A DNA stretch of 64,000 bases, from contig OZ282574.1 in the NCBI GenBank assembly GCA_965641885.1, positions 2,976,001 through 3,040,000 on the forward strand, read 5' to 3'. Source of the stretch: Pseudophaeobacter sp965641885. Its GTDB lineage: Bacteria > Pseudomonadota > Alphaproteobacteria > Rhodobacterales > Rhodobacteraceae. Each line of letters opens with the position of its first letter. Position 1 is the stretch's first letter. The notes beneath the pieces are model-generated. The model was not told where the DNA came from, made no database searches, and saw only the letters and a list, made by a program, of their open reading frames with translations. The position numbers were made by a program, and so were the translations under genes. This document shows positions 50,884-60,045 of the stretch, in pieces.

Positions 50884-52074
50884 ATGCTGCGCATGTTTGT
50901 AAATACCGTGATTCTTGGTGCTGGCGCGGCTGGCATGATGTGTGCCGCCCATGCCGGAGGCGACTGCCTTGTGGTGGACCACGCCAAAGCGCCCGGAGAA
51001 AAGATCCGTATCTCGGGCGGTGGGCGCTGCAATTTCACCAATCTGGATGCCACACCCGAGAACTACCTGTCGCAGAACCCGCATTTCTGCAAATCCGCCA
51101 TGGCGCGGTATACCCAGTGGGACTTTATCTCGCTGGTAGACCACCACGGCATTGCCTGGCACGAAAAAACCCTGGGACAGCTGTTTTGTGATGGCTCTGC
51201 CAAGCAGATCGTCGCCATGCTGGTGGGTGAGCTGCAGCAGGCCGGAGCGCAGCTTTGGTTGCAGACCTCAGTGGAGACTGTGCGCTTTGAGGACGACTGC
51301 TACCACCTGACACTGCAGCGCGACGGCAAGACCCAGCCGGTACGCTGTAAGAACCTGGTGCTTGCCACCGGCGGCAAGAGCATCCCTAAAATGGGCGCTA
51401 CCGGTCTCGCCTATGATATTGCCCGCCAGTTCGACCTTGCCCTGATTGAGACCCGCCCTGGCCTTGTGCCATTTACCTTTCCCGAGGGACGCTTTACGGC
51501 GCTGGCAGGCACCGCCCTGCCCGCGCGCCTGTCCAATGCGCGCGCCAGTTTTGACGAGGCCCTTTTGTTCACTCATCGCGGCCTTTCGGGCCCCAGCGTG
51601 CTGCAGCTTTCGTCCTATTGGCACGAAGGCGAAGAGATCACTGTCAACCTGATCCCCGAAACAGACCTGTTTACCCTGCTGCGCGACCAGCGCCAGACCC
51701 AGGGACGGCGCGCCGTAACAACTGAACTGTCGCGGCATCTGCCGGGGCGACTGGTTGATTTCCTCGCCAACGAGTTCGGGATCACCGGCAGGCTTGCGGA
51801 TCAGTCCGATGCCGCGCTGCAGACGCTTTGCACGGGTTTTGAGACCTGGAAGATTACCCCCGGTGGCAGCGAGGGCTATCGCACGGCCGAGGTCACACTG
51901 GGCGGCATCGACACCGATGCGCTCTCGTCCAAAACCATGCAGGCCAAGGCCCGTCCGGGCCTGTTTGCCATTGGCGAGGCTGTAGATGTCACCGGTTGGC
52001 TGGGCGGCTACAACTTTCAATGGGCCTGGGCCTCGGGCCATGCAGCGGGCACGGGCATCGCCGCCAGCCGCTAG
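50884..52074 (+). CDS. HI0933-type NAD(P)/FAD-dependent oxidoreductase
   Basis: The 396-residue flavoprotein starts with the FAD-binding VILGAGAAGMMCAAHAG, followed by GEKIRISGGGRCNFTNL, the hallmark of the HI0933/BaiN family, and ends with GLFAIGEAVDVTGWLGGYNFQWAWASG. Family members are little studied; some were tied to bile acid or aminoacetone chemistry. It is the only plus-strand gene inside the dcw region, between murD and ftsW, and converges with murD. ATG 50884 or ATG 50893 can be the start. Confidence 0.9.
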   Translation: MLRMFVNTVILGAGAAGMMCAAHAGGDCLVVDHAKAPGEKIRISGGGRCNFTNLDATPENYLSQNPHFCKSAMARYTQWDFISLVDHHGIAWHEKTLGQLFCDGSAKQIVAMLVGELQQAGAQLWLQTSVETVRFEDDCYHLTLQRDGKTQPVRCKNLVLATGGKSIPKMGATGLAYDIARQFDLALIETRPGLVPFTFPEGRFTALAGTALPARLSNARASFDEALLFTHRGLSGPSVLQLSSYWHEGEEITVNLIPETDLFTLLRDQRQTQGRRAVTTELSRHLPGRLVDFLANEFGITGRLADQSDAALQTLCTGFETWKITPGGSEGYRTAEVTLGGIDTDALSSKTMQAKARPGLFAIGEAVDVTGWLGGYNFQWAWASGHAAGTGIAASR

Positions 52075-52172
52075 CCCTGCCGGATTTTAGCGAGCCGCGA
52101 CGCCGTAGCACTTGGCCGCGTCGACAGCTCGCCCCTCCCGGCTTTTAACCCAGGCTCTTTAACTCAGGCTCT

Positions 52173-53570
52173 TTACCCCAAGCCCTTTTCCACTTCGGCA
52201 ATGAAATGGTCGCCGCGCTGCTCAAAATTATCATACTGGTCAAAACTGGCAGCTGCAGGTGCCAACAGCACGACATCGCCCACCTCGGCCTCGGCCATGG
52301 CCCGGGCAACAGCCACTTCCATCGTGGTACAGACCTCGGCCTCCACATCCAGTTGCATGGCAAACCCCGAGGCCTCGCGGCCAATCACATAGGCCTTGCG
52401 CACAGATCCGGTCTGACCTTTGAGCGCCTCCAGACCGCCGGCCTTCTCCAGGCCACCGCAAATCCAACGGATATTTTTAAAGGCGCTCAGTGCCTTGGCG
52501 GCGCTATCCAGATTGGTGGCCTTGCTGTCATTGACATAGCGAATGCCTGCGGCCTCTGCCACGGTCTGGCTGCGATGCGGCAAACCCGGATAGCAGGCAA
52601 GCGCGGTCTCAATCACCCGCGGTGCCAGCCCCAAAACCCGCGCGGCGGCATAGGCGGCACAGGCGTTCTGGTGATTGTGCTCTCCCGGCAGCCCCATCAT
52701 CTGGCGCAGATCAATCGAGGCCACCTGCCGCCCCTTGCGATATTCGCTGAGGAAGCCCTTGCGGGCAAAAATCTGCCAGCCCGGCCCCGTCAGTTTTCGT
52801 TTTGTCGAGACCCTGATCACCCGATCATCGCTTGCCGCCTGTGACATCTGCCCCGCCAGAAACTGCCCCTCATCCTCGTCGATGCCAATGATGGCCCGAT
52901 CCGGGCCGCCCTCAGCAAACAGCCGGCGTTTGGCGGCAAAATAGCCCCCAAGACCCGCGTGACGGTCCAGGTGGTCCGGCGAAAGGTTGGTAAAGATCGC
53001 CACATCCGGCGTCAGCGCCCGCGCCAGCTCTGTCTGATAGCTGGAGAGCTCAAGCACCACCACGCCCGCGTTGCCAGGCGGGTCGATGTCCAGCACACCC
53101 CGGCCAATATTGCCCGCCATCTGACTGTCGCGGCCAACAGCTTCAAGGATATGATGCAGCAGCGCGACAGTGGTTGATTTGCCGTTTGATCCGGTGACAG
53201 CCACCACCTTTGGCGGCTGATCCAGCATGTCCCATCCCTGGGCTGGCAGTGACGCAAAGAACAAACCGATGTCATTGTCCACCGGCACACCAGCCTCAAG
53301 CGCCGCCCGGATCACCGGGTTCGGGCTGGGATAAAGATGCGGAATTCCAGGCGATGTCACCAGCACGGCCACATCATCAAAGGCCCCTTGCCGCCGCAGA
53401 TCCCGCAGATCAAACCCTTCCGCCTTGGCAGTGTCGCGTGCCTCTGGATTGTCATCCCAACACACCGGAGTGGCACCGCCCTCCAGCAAGGCCCGCGCGG
53501 TGGCAAGACCAGACCGCCCCAACCCCAGAACGGCAACCACTGCGCCGTCAAACCCTTGAACCGGGATCAT
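52173..53570 (-). CDS. murD: UDP-N-acetylmuramoylalanine--D-glutamate ligase
   Basis: MurD adds D-glutamate. The 465-residue protein has VVAVLGLGRSGLATARALL, the ATP loop AVTGSNGKSTTVALLHHIL near residue 127, LSPDHLDRHAG and GIRYVNDSKATNLDSAAKAL. ATG 53570 (MIPVQGFDG) has GAGG six bases before; the frame could start four codons earlier. It lies 240 bases after mraY, a gap that holds a structured repeat, so it may have its own promoter. Two CAGGCTCTTTA repeats (52151, 52165) overlap its 3' end. Confidence 0.95.
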   Translation of the reverse strand: MIPVQGFDGAVVAVLGLGRSGLATARALLEGGATPVCWDDNPEARDTAKAEGFDLRDLRRQGAFDDVAVLVTSPGIPHLYPSPNPVIRAALEAGVPVDNDIGLFFASLPAQGWDMLDQPPKVVAVTGSNGKSTTVALLHHILEAVGRDSQMAGNIGRGVLDIDPPGNAGVVVLELSSYQTELARALTPDVAIFTNLSPDHLDRHAGLGGYFAAKRRLFAEGGPDRAIIGIDEDEGQFLAGQMSQAASDDRVIRVSTKRKLTGPGWQIFARKGFLSEYRKGRQVASIDLRQMMGLPGEHNHQNACAAYAAARVLGLAPRVIETALACYPGLPHRSQTVAEAAGIRYVNDSKATNLDSAAKALSAFKNIRWICGGLEKAGGLEALKGQTGSVRKAYVIGREASGFAMQLDVEAEVCTTMEVAVARAMAEAEVGDVVLLAPAAASFDQYDNFEQRGDHFIAEVEKGLG

Positions 53571-53643
53571 GGCCCACCTCATATTTGATCAAAATTCAGC
53601 GCCAACACTGCACCGCAGTGCCCAGACTTGCAAGGGCGCGCAC

Positions 53644-53715
53644 AGAGGCCGCAAGGCCTCTGCCACCCCCAACAATTGCCAGAGTGGCGAAGCCGCTCGA
53701 AATTGGCGGGAGCCC
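53644..53715 (-). repeat. structured intergenic repeat, copy C
   Basis: Read on the minus strand: GGGCTCCCGCC (53715-53705), a hairpin GAGCGGC/GCCACTC with one mismatch (53698-53682), GTTGGG (53673-53668), and a perfect hairpin AGAGGCC/GGCCTCT (53661-53644). The order equals that of copies A, B and D, with other stem sequences. It lies between mraY and murD. Confidence 0.6.
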
Positions 53716-53809
53716 TCCCCTGCCTTACGGCCAGCTGCGCCGCAAAAAGGCGGCCAAAGCCCCCATCTCACCTGTCATTCAGTTCTAAAATATACGCTGA
53801 ATTAATGGC

Positions 53810-54892
53810 TTAGCGTACTTTGAGCGTTGCCAGACCAATCATCGCCAGGATCAGCGCGATGATCCAGAACCGAATCACGATTGTCGGCTCGGCCCAGCCC
53901 TTTTTCTCGTAGTGGTGATGGATCGGTGCCATCAAAAACACCCGCTTGCCGGTGCGCTTGAAATAGAGCACCTGAATGATCACCGACAGGGCCTCGACCA
54001 CAAACAAGCCGCCAACGATGGCCCAGACCAGCTCATGTTTCGTGACAACGGCAATCGCTCCCAGCGCGCCCCCAAGGGCAAGCGATCCGGTATCGCCCAT
54101 AAACACGGCCGCAGGCGGCGCATTATACCACAAAAAGCCCAAGCCCCCGCCAAACAGCGCTGCGGCAAAGATCAGGATCTCACCTGTGCCAGGCACATAG
54201 TGCACGTCGAGATACTCGGTAAAATCGACCCGCCCCACCGCATAGGCAATCACACCCAGGGTGCCGGCCGCGATCATCACCGGCATGATCGCCAGACCAT
54301 CCAGCCCATCCGTCAGGTTCACCGCATTGGCCGAGCCGACAATGACGCAGATGACGAAGGGGACATAAAAATATCCCAGATTGATCAATGTGTCCTTGAA
54401 CACCGGCAGCGCCAGCTGATTTTGCAGCGCCTCCGGGTGATAGGCACCGGCCCAGATAGCTGCAATCACCGCGATCAGGATGCCCAACAGCAGCCGCAGC
54501 TTACCGGAAACCCCAGCGGTATTTTGCTTTGAGACCTTTGCGTAGTCATCGGCAAAGCCAATCAGCGCAAAGGACATAGTGACAAAAAGGACCAGCCAAA
54601 CAAAGGGGTTGTCCAGTCGCGCCCAGATCAGCGTCGCGGTCAAAAGCGCGCCCACAATCAGCAATCCGCCCATTGTTGGCGTGCCCGCTTTAGAAAAATG
54701 CCCCTCGGGGCCGTCATCGCGGATCGGTTGCCCCTTGCCCTGCTTGCGGCGCAGCACATTGATCAGCGGTTTGCCAAACAAAAAGCCAAAGACCAGCGCG
54801 GTCATAAAGGCGCCGCCAGCCCGGAAGGTTATATAGCGGAACAGGTTGAAAAAATCGCCGCCATCCGACAGGGCCGTCAGCCAATAGAGCAT
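53810..54892 (-). CDS. mraY: phospho-N-acetylmuramoyl-pentapeptide transferase
   Basis: MraY makes lipid I from UDP-MurNAc-pentapeptide and undecaprenyl phosphate. The 360-residue membrane protein has 10 hydrophobic segments, FADDYAKVSKQNTAGVSGK with the catalytic aspartates, NLTDGLDGLAIMPV, and the LMAPIHHHYEKKGWAE loop with the HHH motif. It follows murF by 36 bases. Confidence 0.97.
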   Translation of the reverse strand: MLYWLTALSDGGDFFNLFRYITFRAGGAFMTALVFGFLFGKPLINVLRRKQGKGQPIRDDGPEGHFSKAGTPTMGGLLIVGALLTATLIWARLDNPFVWLVLFVTMSFALIGFADDYAKVSKQNTAGVSGKLRLLLGILIAVIAAIWAGAYHPEALQNQLALPVFKDTLINLGYFYVPFVICVIVGSANAVNLTDGLDGLAIMPVMIAAGTLGVIAYAVGRVDFTEYLDVHYVPGTGEILIFAAALFGGGLGFLWYNAPPAAVFMGDTGSLALGGALGAIAVVTKHELVWAIVGGLFVVEALSVIIQVLYFKRTGKRVFLMAPIHHHYEKKGWAEPTIVIRFWIIALILAMIGLATLKVR

Positions 54893-54928
54893 CTCGGATC
54901 GATCCTCGCCTTTAGATATGTTTCAAGA

Positions 54929-56359
54929 TTAGCGCTTGCCATGACCCAATTCCCGGATGCCGTCAACGACCTTGGCCAGACCGACGCTCAAAGAGCCCTT
55001 GGCCAGCACAATATCGCCACAGGCCAGCTGCGACGCCAAATCCGGCACCACCTGCGCTGCAGTTGCATAGGCTTTGCCACGTTTCGCCTTTGGCAATGCG
55101 CTGTGAAGATGCGCCATCAAGGGGCCAATACAGTGAATTTCATCAATCGCGTCCAGCGCCGCCAGATCCGCCAGCCCCGCATGCAGGGCGACCTCCTGTG
55201 GGCCCAACTCTGCCATGTCGCCCAGATAGGCAATCTTGCGCCCCGGACCAGTCTGAGCCCCCGCCACAGCCCCCGGCTGCGGCGTGGCTGCCAGCACCTC
55301 AAGGGCGGCGGCCATCGAGGTTGGATTGGCATTGTAGCTGTCATCGAGGATCATGAGCGTGCCGCCCTCAGGCAGCGAAACCTCGACCCGCGCGCCGCGG
55401 CCCTTGACCGGTGACCACAGGGACAACACCCGGGCGGCGCGCAGCGGGTCTGCGCCCGCAGCGGCAACAGCCGCCAGCGCCCCAAGCGCGTTCATGGCAA
55501 AATGCGCCCCCAGCGACTGGATGTGCAACTGCAGGCGCGCGGGCCCGCACTGCACCTCGGCCAGGGTTTCTTCGCCGCGGATCTGCGTGCCAAGCAATTT
55601 ATACTCCGCCGCGTCACTCCCAAACCAGACCTGGGACACCCCAAGCCCTTGCGCCGCCTCGGCCAGAACTGGTGCCTCGGCGATATCCGCGTTGAGGACC
55701 GCAACCCCGCCGGGCTCAAGCCCTTCCATGATCGCGGCCTTCTCGCGCGCAATGCCCGCCACGTCATCAAAGGCCTCAAGATGCACCGCCGCCACCGTGG
55801 TCACCAGCGCCACATGCGGGCGCGCCTGCCGCGCCAGTGGCGCGATCTCGCCGGGGTGGTTCATGCCGATCTCGATCACCGCGAACTCTGTCTCGCGTGG
55901 CATCCGCGCCAGGGTGAGCGGCACCCCCCAGTGATTGTTATAGCTGGCGACAGCCGCATGGCATCGCCCCTGATCCGCCAGCATGCAGGCCAACATTTCC
56001 TTGGTCGAGGTCTTGCCAACAGAACCAGTAACCGCAATCACCCGCGCAGCCGTGCGCGCCCGAGCCACCTGCCCCAGTCCTTCAAGCGCCGCCTGCACGT
56101 CCTCGACAATCAACAAAGGCGCATCCGGTGCGACACCTTCCGGGCGATGGGTCACCAGGGCAGCTGCGGCCCCCTGCGCCAGCGCCTGCGCCACAAAGTC
56201 ATGGCCGTCGCGCGCCGCCTTAAGGGCCACAAAAAGATCACCAGCTTGCAGCGTGCGGGTGTCAATGGAAATACCGCTGACCTGCCAGTTCCCATTTGCA
56301 CCATGCGCCAGACCGCCTGTTGCGGTTGCCGCCTCTGCCGCAGTCCAAAGCGCGCTCAT
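54929..56359 (-). CDS. murF: UDP-N-acetylmuramoyl-tripeptide--D-alanyl-D-alanine ligase
   Basis: MurF adds the D-Ala-D-Ala dipeptide. The 476-residue protein has ISIDTRTLQAGDLFVALK, the ATP loop VTGSVGKTSTKEMLACML near residue 112, SYNNHWGVPLTLARMP and ILDDSYNANPTSM, all MurF-specific. The start overlaps the murE stop by four bases. Confidence 0.97.
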   Translation of the reverse strand: MSALWTAAEAATATGGLAHGANGNWQVSGISIDTRTLQAGDLFVALKAARDGHDFVAQALAQGAAAALVTHRPEGVAPDAPLLIVEDVQAALEGLGQVARARTAARVIAVTGSVGKTSTKEMLACMLADQGRCHAAVASYNNHWGVPLTLARMPRETEFAVIEIGMNHPGEIAPLARQARPHVALVTTVAAVHLEAFDDVAGIAREKAAIMEGLEPGGVAVLNADIAEAPVLAEAAQGLGVSQVWFGSDAAEYKLLGTQIRGEETLAEVQCGPARLQLHIQSLGAHFAMNALGALAAVAAAGADPLRAARVLSLWSPVKGRGARVEVSLPEGGTLMILDDSYNANPTSMAAALEVLAATPQPGAVAGAQTGPGRKIAYLGDMAELGPQEVALHAGLADLAALDAIDEIHCIGPLMAHLHSALPKAKRGKAYATAAQVVPDLASQLACGDIVLAKGSLSVGLAKVVDGIRELGHGKR

Positions 56360-57855
56360 ACTGATTTCCCGTCCAAAATCGCCACCGCCAGGCTGGCCTG
56401 TTCCACATCATCAAAGGGCAAAACATCCGTGCCAACGATCTGACCGCTCTCATGGCCCTTGCCGCATATCAACAAAACGTCTCCCGTGCCCAGCATATCG
56501 ACGCCGCGCAGGATCGCCTCGGCGCGGTCCCCAACCTCAAGCGCCTCGGGGGCGCCGCCCTTGACCGCAGCCCGGATCAAAGCCGGATCTTCAGTGCGCG
56601 GATTGTCATCCGTCACAATAACCACATCGGCATTGGCCTGCGCCGCCTGCCCCATCAGGGGGCGTTTTACCGCGTCGCGATCCCCGCCGGCCCCGATAAT
56701 GGCGATGAGCCGCCCCAGAACATGCGGCCGCAGCGCCCTGAGCGCGGTGGACACCGCATCGGGTGTGTGGGCGAAATCGACAAAAACCGCCGCGCCATTG
56801 TCCCGGGTTGCCGCATGCTGCATGCGACCGCGCACGGTGGTGAGATGCGGCAGGGTTGCAAACACCGCCGCGGGCGCTTCGCCACTGGCAATCGCCAGTC
56901 CACAGGCCAGCAACACATTTTCCGCCTGAAAGCCGCCAATGAGGTTGAGCCGCGTCTGGAAGGGCCGGTCGTGCCAGATGAACCGCAGATCCTGCCCGGT
57001 ATCATCATAGCGCTGCCCCGTAAGGCAGATATCGCCAAGCCCGCGCCCCACGCTTAGCACTTCCTGACCACGGGCCGCCGCCACAGCGCGCATCTCGGCA
57101 CCACGCGGGTCGCTCAGATTGATTACGGCGACGCCCTCTGTCGGCAGCACCCGGCGGAACAATCCCGCCTTGGCGGCAAAATAGGCCTCAAAGGTCTCGT
57201 GATAGTCCAGATGATCCTGGCTGAAATTGGTGAACCCCGCTACCGCCAGCTGCACCCCGTCCAGGCGGCACTGATCCAACCCATGCGAGGAGGCCTCCAT
57301 CGCCGCATGGGTGACACCTGCAGCCGCCGCCTCGGCAAGGGCTGCATGCAGGGTGATTGGTTCCGGCGTGGTATGGGCCAGCGGATGGCTCCAGGCGCCT
57401 TCAATGCCAGTGGTGCCAAGGTTTACGGCGGCATGTCCCAACTCACACCAGATCTGGCGCACAAAGGTCGCCACGGAGGTTTTGCCATTGGTGCCGGTGA
57501 CCGCCACCATGGTCTGGGGCTGCGCCCCAAACCAAAGAGCCGCTGTATAGGCCAGCGCTTGTCGGGGGTCTTCCACGATCACCACAGCGGCATGGCTGTC
57601 AGCGAGAGGCCTGGCGGCAATTTTAGCGCCCGCCGCATCAGTCAGGATCGCGGTTGCCCCCAGCTCCAGGGCGGCTGGGATGAATTTCGCCCCATGCACC
57701 TGACTGCCCGGAAGGGCTGCAAAAAGCATGCCCTCGCGCACCCGACGGCTGTCAACGGCCAGTCCTGATATCAGGGGGTCAGCGCCCCCCCGAGCCGTCA
57801 GCCCCAGCTCACTGAGCGGGCGGGAAAGGTCGGCATCATTTGGGGTGGTGTTCAT
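56356..57855 (-). CDS. murE: UDP-N-acetylmuramoyl-tripeptide synthetase, meso-diaminopimelate type
   Basis: MurE adds the third amino acid of the stem peptide. The 499-residue protein has DSRRVREGMLFAALPG, the ATP loop AVTGTNGKTSVATFV near residue 120, and DDNPRTEDP near residue 416. The DNPR motif marks enzymes that use meso-diaminopimelate, so the organism has DAP-type peptidoglycan. It lies 46 bases after ftsI. Confidence 0.97.
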   Translation of the reverse strand: MNTTPNDADLSRPLSELGLTARGGADPLISGLAVDSRRVREGMLFAALPGSQVHGAKFIPAALELGATAILTDAAGAKIAARPLADSHAAVVIVEDPRQALAYTAALWFGAQPQTMVAVTGTNGKTSVATFVRQIWCELGHAAVNLGTTGIEGAWSHPLAHTTPEPITLHAALAEAAAAGVTHAAMEASSHGLDQCRLDGVQLAVAGFTNFSQDHLDYHETFEAYFAAKAGLFRRVLPTEGVAVINLSDPRGAEMRAVAAARGQEVLSVGRGLGDICLTGQRYDDTGQDLRFIWHDRPFQTRLNLIGGFQAENVLLACGLAIASGEAPAAVFATLPHLTTVRGRMQHAATRDNGAAVFVDFAHTPDAVSTALRALRPHVLGRLIAIIGAGGDRDAVKRPLMGQAAQANADVVIVTDDNPRTEDPALIRAAVKGGAPEALEVGDRAEAILRGVDMLGTGDVLLICGKGHESGQIVGTDVLPFDDVEQASLAVAILDGKSV

Positions 57856-57901
57856 CTGCGGCCCTCACCAGAAATCAGCGCCCGGGATCTCCCCCCGGGA
57901 A

Positions 57902-59686
57902 TCAGTTTGAGGTGAGGGTTATACCCATGACCTCTGCGGGTTCAACTTGTGGCCGCAGCCCCAGCAGGGGCGCAACACGGCCAATCATCTCAGCAGCCAC
58001 CGGCACGGCCGTCCAGCCGGCCGTGCGGCGCTCTTCGCCATGGGCAACAATCGACGGCTCATCCAGCGTGACCACCAGCGCATATTTCGGATCATGGGCC
58101 GGAAAAATCGAGGCAAAGGTGGCAATCACCTTATCCTCATAGTAGCCGCCACGCGGTTTTGGCTTATCCGCCGTGCCGGTCTTGCCACCGACCTGATAGC
58201 CGGGCACGCGGGCAAAACTGGCGGTGCCTTCGGTTACGACCTTGCGCAACATCAGGCGGGCTTCTTTGGCCGATTCCTCGGACATGATACGACGCCCCAG
58301 CTGGGGGCCATCCTGTTTCAAAATGGTGGGGCTGACGTAGCGCCCGCCATTGGCAATCGCCGCGTAGCCAGCCGCCAGATGCATTGGCGTGGTGGAAATA
58401 CCGTGACCGTAAGAAATCGTCATCGCTGACAGCTCGGACCAGTTCTTGGGCAACAGGGGCTTGCCGCCCTGGGCCTCGACGATCTCAAACGGAGTGGCCT
58501 CTAACATGCCAAGATTGTTCAAAAAGTCGCGCTGACGCTCGACACCGATTTGCTGCGCCAAACGGGCCGTACCGATGTTGGAGGATTTCACGATAATTTT
58601 GGTCACAGACAACTCGTTGCCGTAGTTGCGAAAATCCTTGATCGCGAACTTGCCCCAGCGCAGCGGCCCACGGGTGTCGATCACCGTATGGGCATTCACC
58701 AGACCAAGATCCATTGCCTGGGCGGCGGTAAATATCTTGAAGGTAGAGCCCAGCTCGTAGACGCCCTGCACCGCGCGATTGAACAGCGGGCTCACCGAGG
58801 GGTCAAAGCCAGACGCAGGAGGACGAGGCCGCTCGTTAGGGTCAAAATCCGGCAGGGAGACCACCGAGATCACCTCGCCCGTCTGCACATCCATCAGGAT
58901 GGATGTGGCGCCCTTAGCGTTCATCAGCTTCATGCCGCCATCCAGCACGCGCTCTGCTGCTGCCTGCACCGTGAGGTCCAGCGACAGCGTCAGCGGCTTA
59001 CTGCCACGGCCGGGATCACGCAGGTAGCTGTCAAACTGTTTTTCGACGCCGGCCACGCCAATCACCTCGGCTGCATTGACGCCTTCCTTGCCAAACCCCG
59101 CCCCGCCCAGAACATGGGCGGCAACACTGCCATTGGGGTAGAGCCGCATCTCGCGCGGGCCAAACAGCAGACCTGGGTCGCCAATATCATGCACCGCCTG
59201 CTTTTGCTCAGGGCTGATCTTCTTTTTGATCCAGACAAATTTGCGCTTACCGGTGAAATCTTCCAGCAGGCGGTCGCGTTCAAGATCCGGGAAGATTTCC
59301 ACCAGCCGGTTGGCGGCATTCAGCGGATCAATCAGCTGTGGCGGCTGCACATAAAGCGAATGGGTTTCGAAATTGGTCGCAAGGATCCGCCCCTGCCGGT
59401 CGACAATATCGGCCCGCTGCATGGCAATGGCACTGCCAGCCGCGCTGGCCACCGGCTCGCGCGGCTCTGAGGTTGCCATCACGCCCATGCGCCCGGCAAC
59501 CGCCGCGTAGGCGCAGAGGAAAAACACCCCCAGCACCAAAAGACGCCCCTCGGCGCGCTGGCGGGACTTTACCTGGATTTCGTCGTGACGCTGGCGGATG
59601 TTCTCTTTTTCAATGGCATCGGGGTTTTCCCCCTTGGCGCGGGCGTCCAGAATGCGGGCCAGTGGGCGCAGGGGTGTGCGGATCAT
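57902..59686 (-). CDS. ftsI: peptidoglycan transpeptidase FtsI (PBP3)
   Basis: FtsI crosslinks septal peptidoglycan. The 594-residue class B penicillin-binding protein has a cytoplasmic start of about 45 residues, one membrane segment (LLVLGVFFLCAYAAVAG), a dimerisation domain, and the transpeptidase motifs GSTFK near residue 313, SSN near 366 and KTGTA near 503. It overlaps ftsL by four bases. Confidence 0.97.
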   Translation of the reverse strand: MIRTPLRPLARILDARAKGENPDAIEKENIRQRHDEIQVKSRQRAEGRLLVLGVFFLCAYAAVAGRMGVMATSEPREPVASAAGSAIAMQRADIVDRQGRILATNFETHSLYVQPPQLIDPLNAANRLVEIFPDLERDRLLEDFTGKRKFVWIKKKISPEQKQAVHDIGDPGLLFGPREMRLYPNGSVAAHVLGGAGFGKEGVNAAEVIGVAGVEKQFDSYLRDPGRGSKPLTLSLDLTVQAAAERVLDGGMKLMNAKGATSILMDVQTGEVISVVSLPDFDPNERPRPPASGFDPSVSPLFNRAVQGVYELGSTFKIFTAAQAMDLGLVNAHTVIDTRGPLRWGKFAIKDFRNYGNELSVTKIIVKSSNIGTARLAQQIGVERQRDFLNNLGMLEATPFEIVEAQGGKPLLPKNWSELSAMTISYGHGISTTPMHLAAGYAAIANGGRYVSPTILKQDGPQLGRRIMSEESAKEARLMLRKVVTEGTASFARVPGYQVGGKTGTADKPKPRGGYYEDKVIATFASIFPAHDPKYALVVTLDEPSIVAHGEERRTAGWTAVPVAAEMIGRVAPLLGLRPQVEPAEVMGITLTSN

Positions 59687-60045
59687 GGGCGCTGCTCTCC
59701 GGTAGTGCCTGCGTTCAGGCCCGAAACATCAACGCCCTCGGTGATCTGCAGTGGCGGCGGCACCGGGTATGTGACCTCATCCACCCGACCAAACTGATCC
59801 GGGCGCAGGTGCAGCAGGCCGAGACGTTCAAAATTCAGCTCTGCCAGCTCAATCAGACGGTCGGGACGGTTCAGATAGGCCCATTCAGCGCGCAGCACGC
59901 TCAACCGGACCTGCGCGGCGCCGATTTTGCGTTGCAGGTTGCGGGTATCCTTCAGCACCTGCTGGGTCGCATAGTTTTCCTGATAGGCCCAAAAGGCGAG
60001 ACCAAACACGGCCAGCGCCGTGGCCACATAGAGCAGCGACTTCAT
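59683..60045 (-). CDS. ftsL: cell division protein FtsL
   Basis: FtsL is a small bitopic protein that forms a complex with FtsQ and FtsB. The 120-residue protein has one N-terminal membrane segment (LLYVATALAVFGLAFWAYQ) and a coiled-coil periplasmic part (VLKDTRNLQRKIGAAQVRLS, then LRAEWAYLNRPDRL). Sequence similarity across species is low, so the position between rsmH and ftsI is the main evidence. Both junctions are ATGA overlaps. Confidence 0.9.
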   Translation of the reverse strand: MKSLLYVATALAVFGLAFWAYQENYATQQVLKDTRNLQRKIGAAQVRLSVLRAEWAYLNRPDRLIELAELNFERLGLLHLRPDQFGRVDEVTYPVPPPLQITEGVDVSGLNAGTTGEQRP

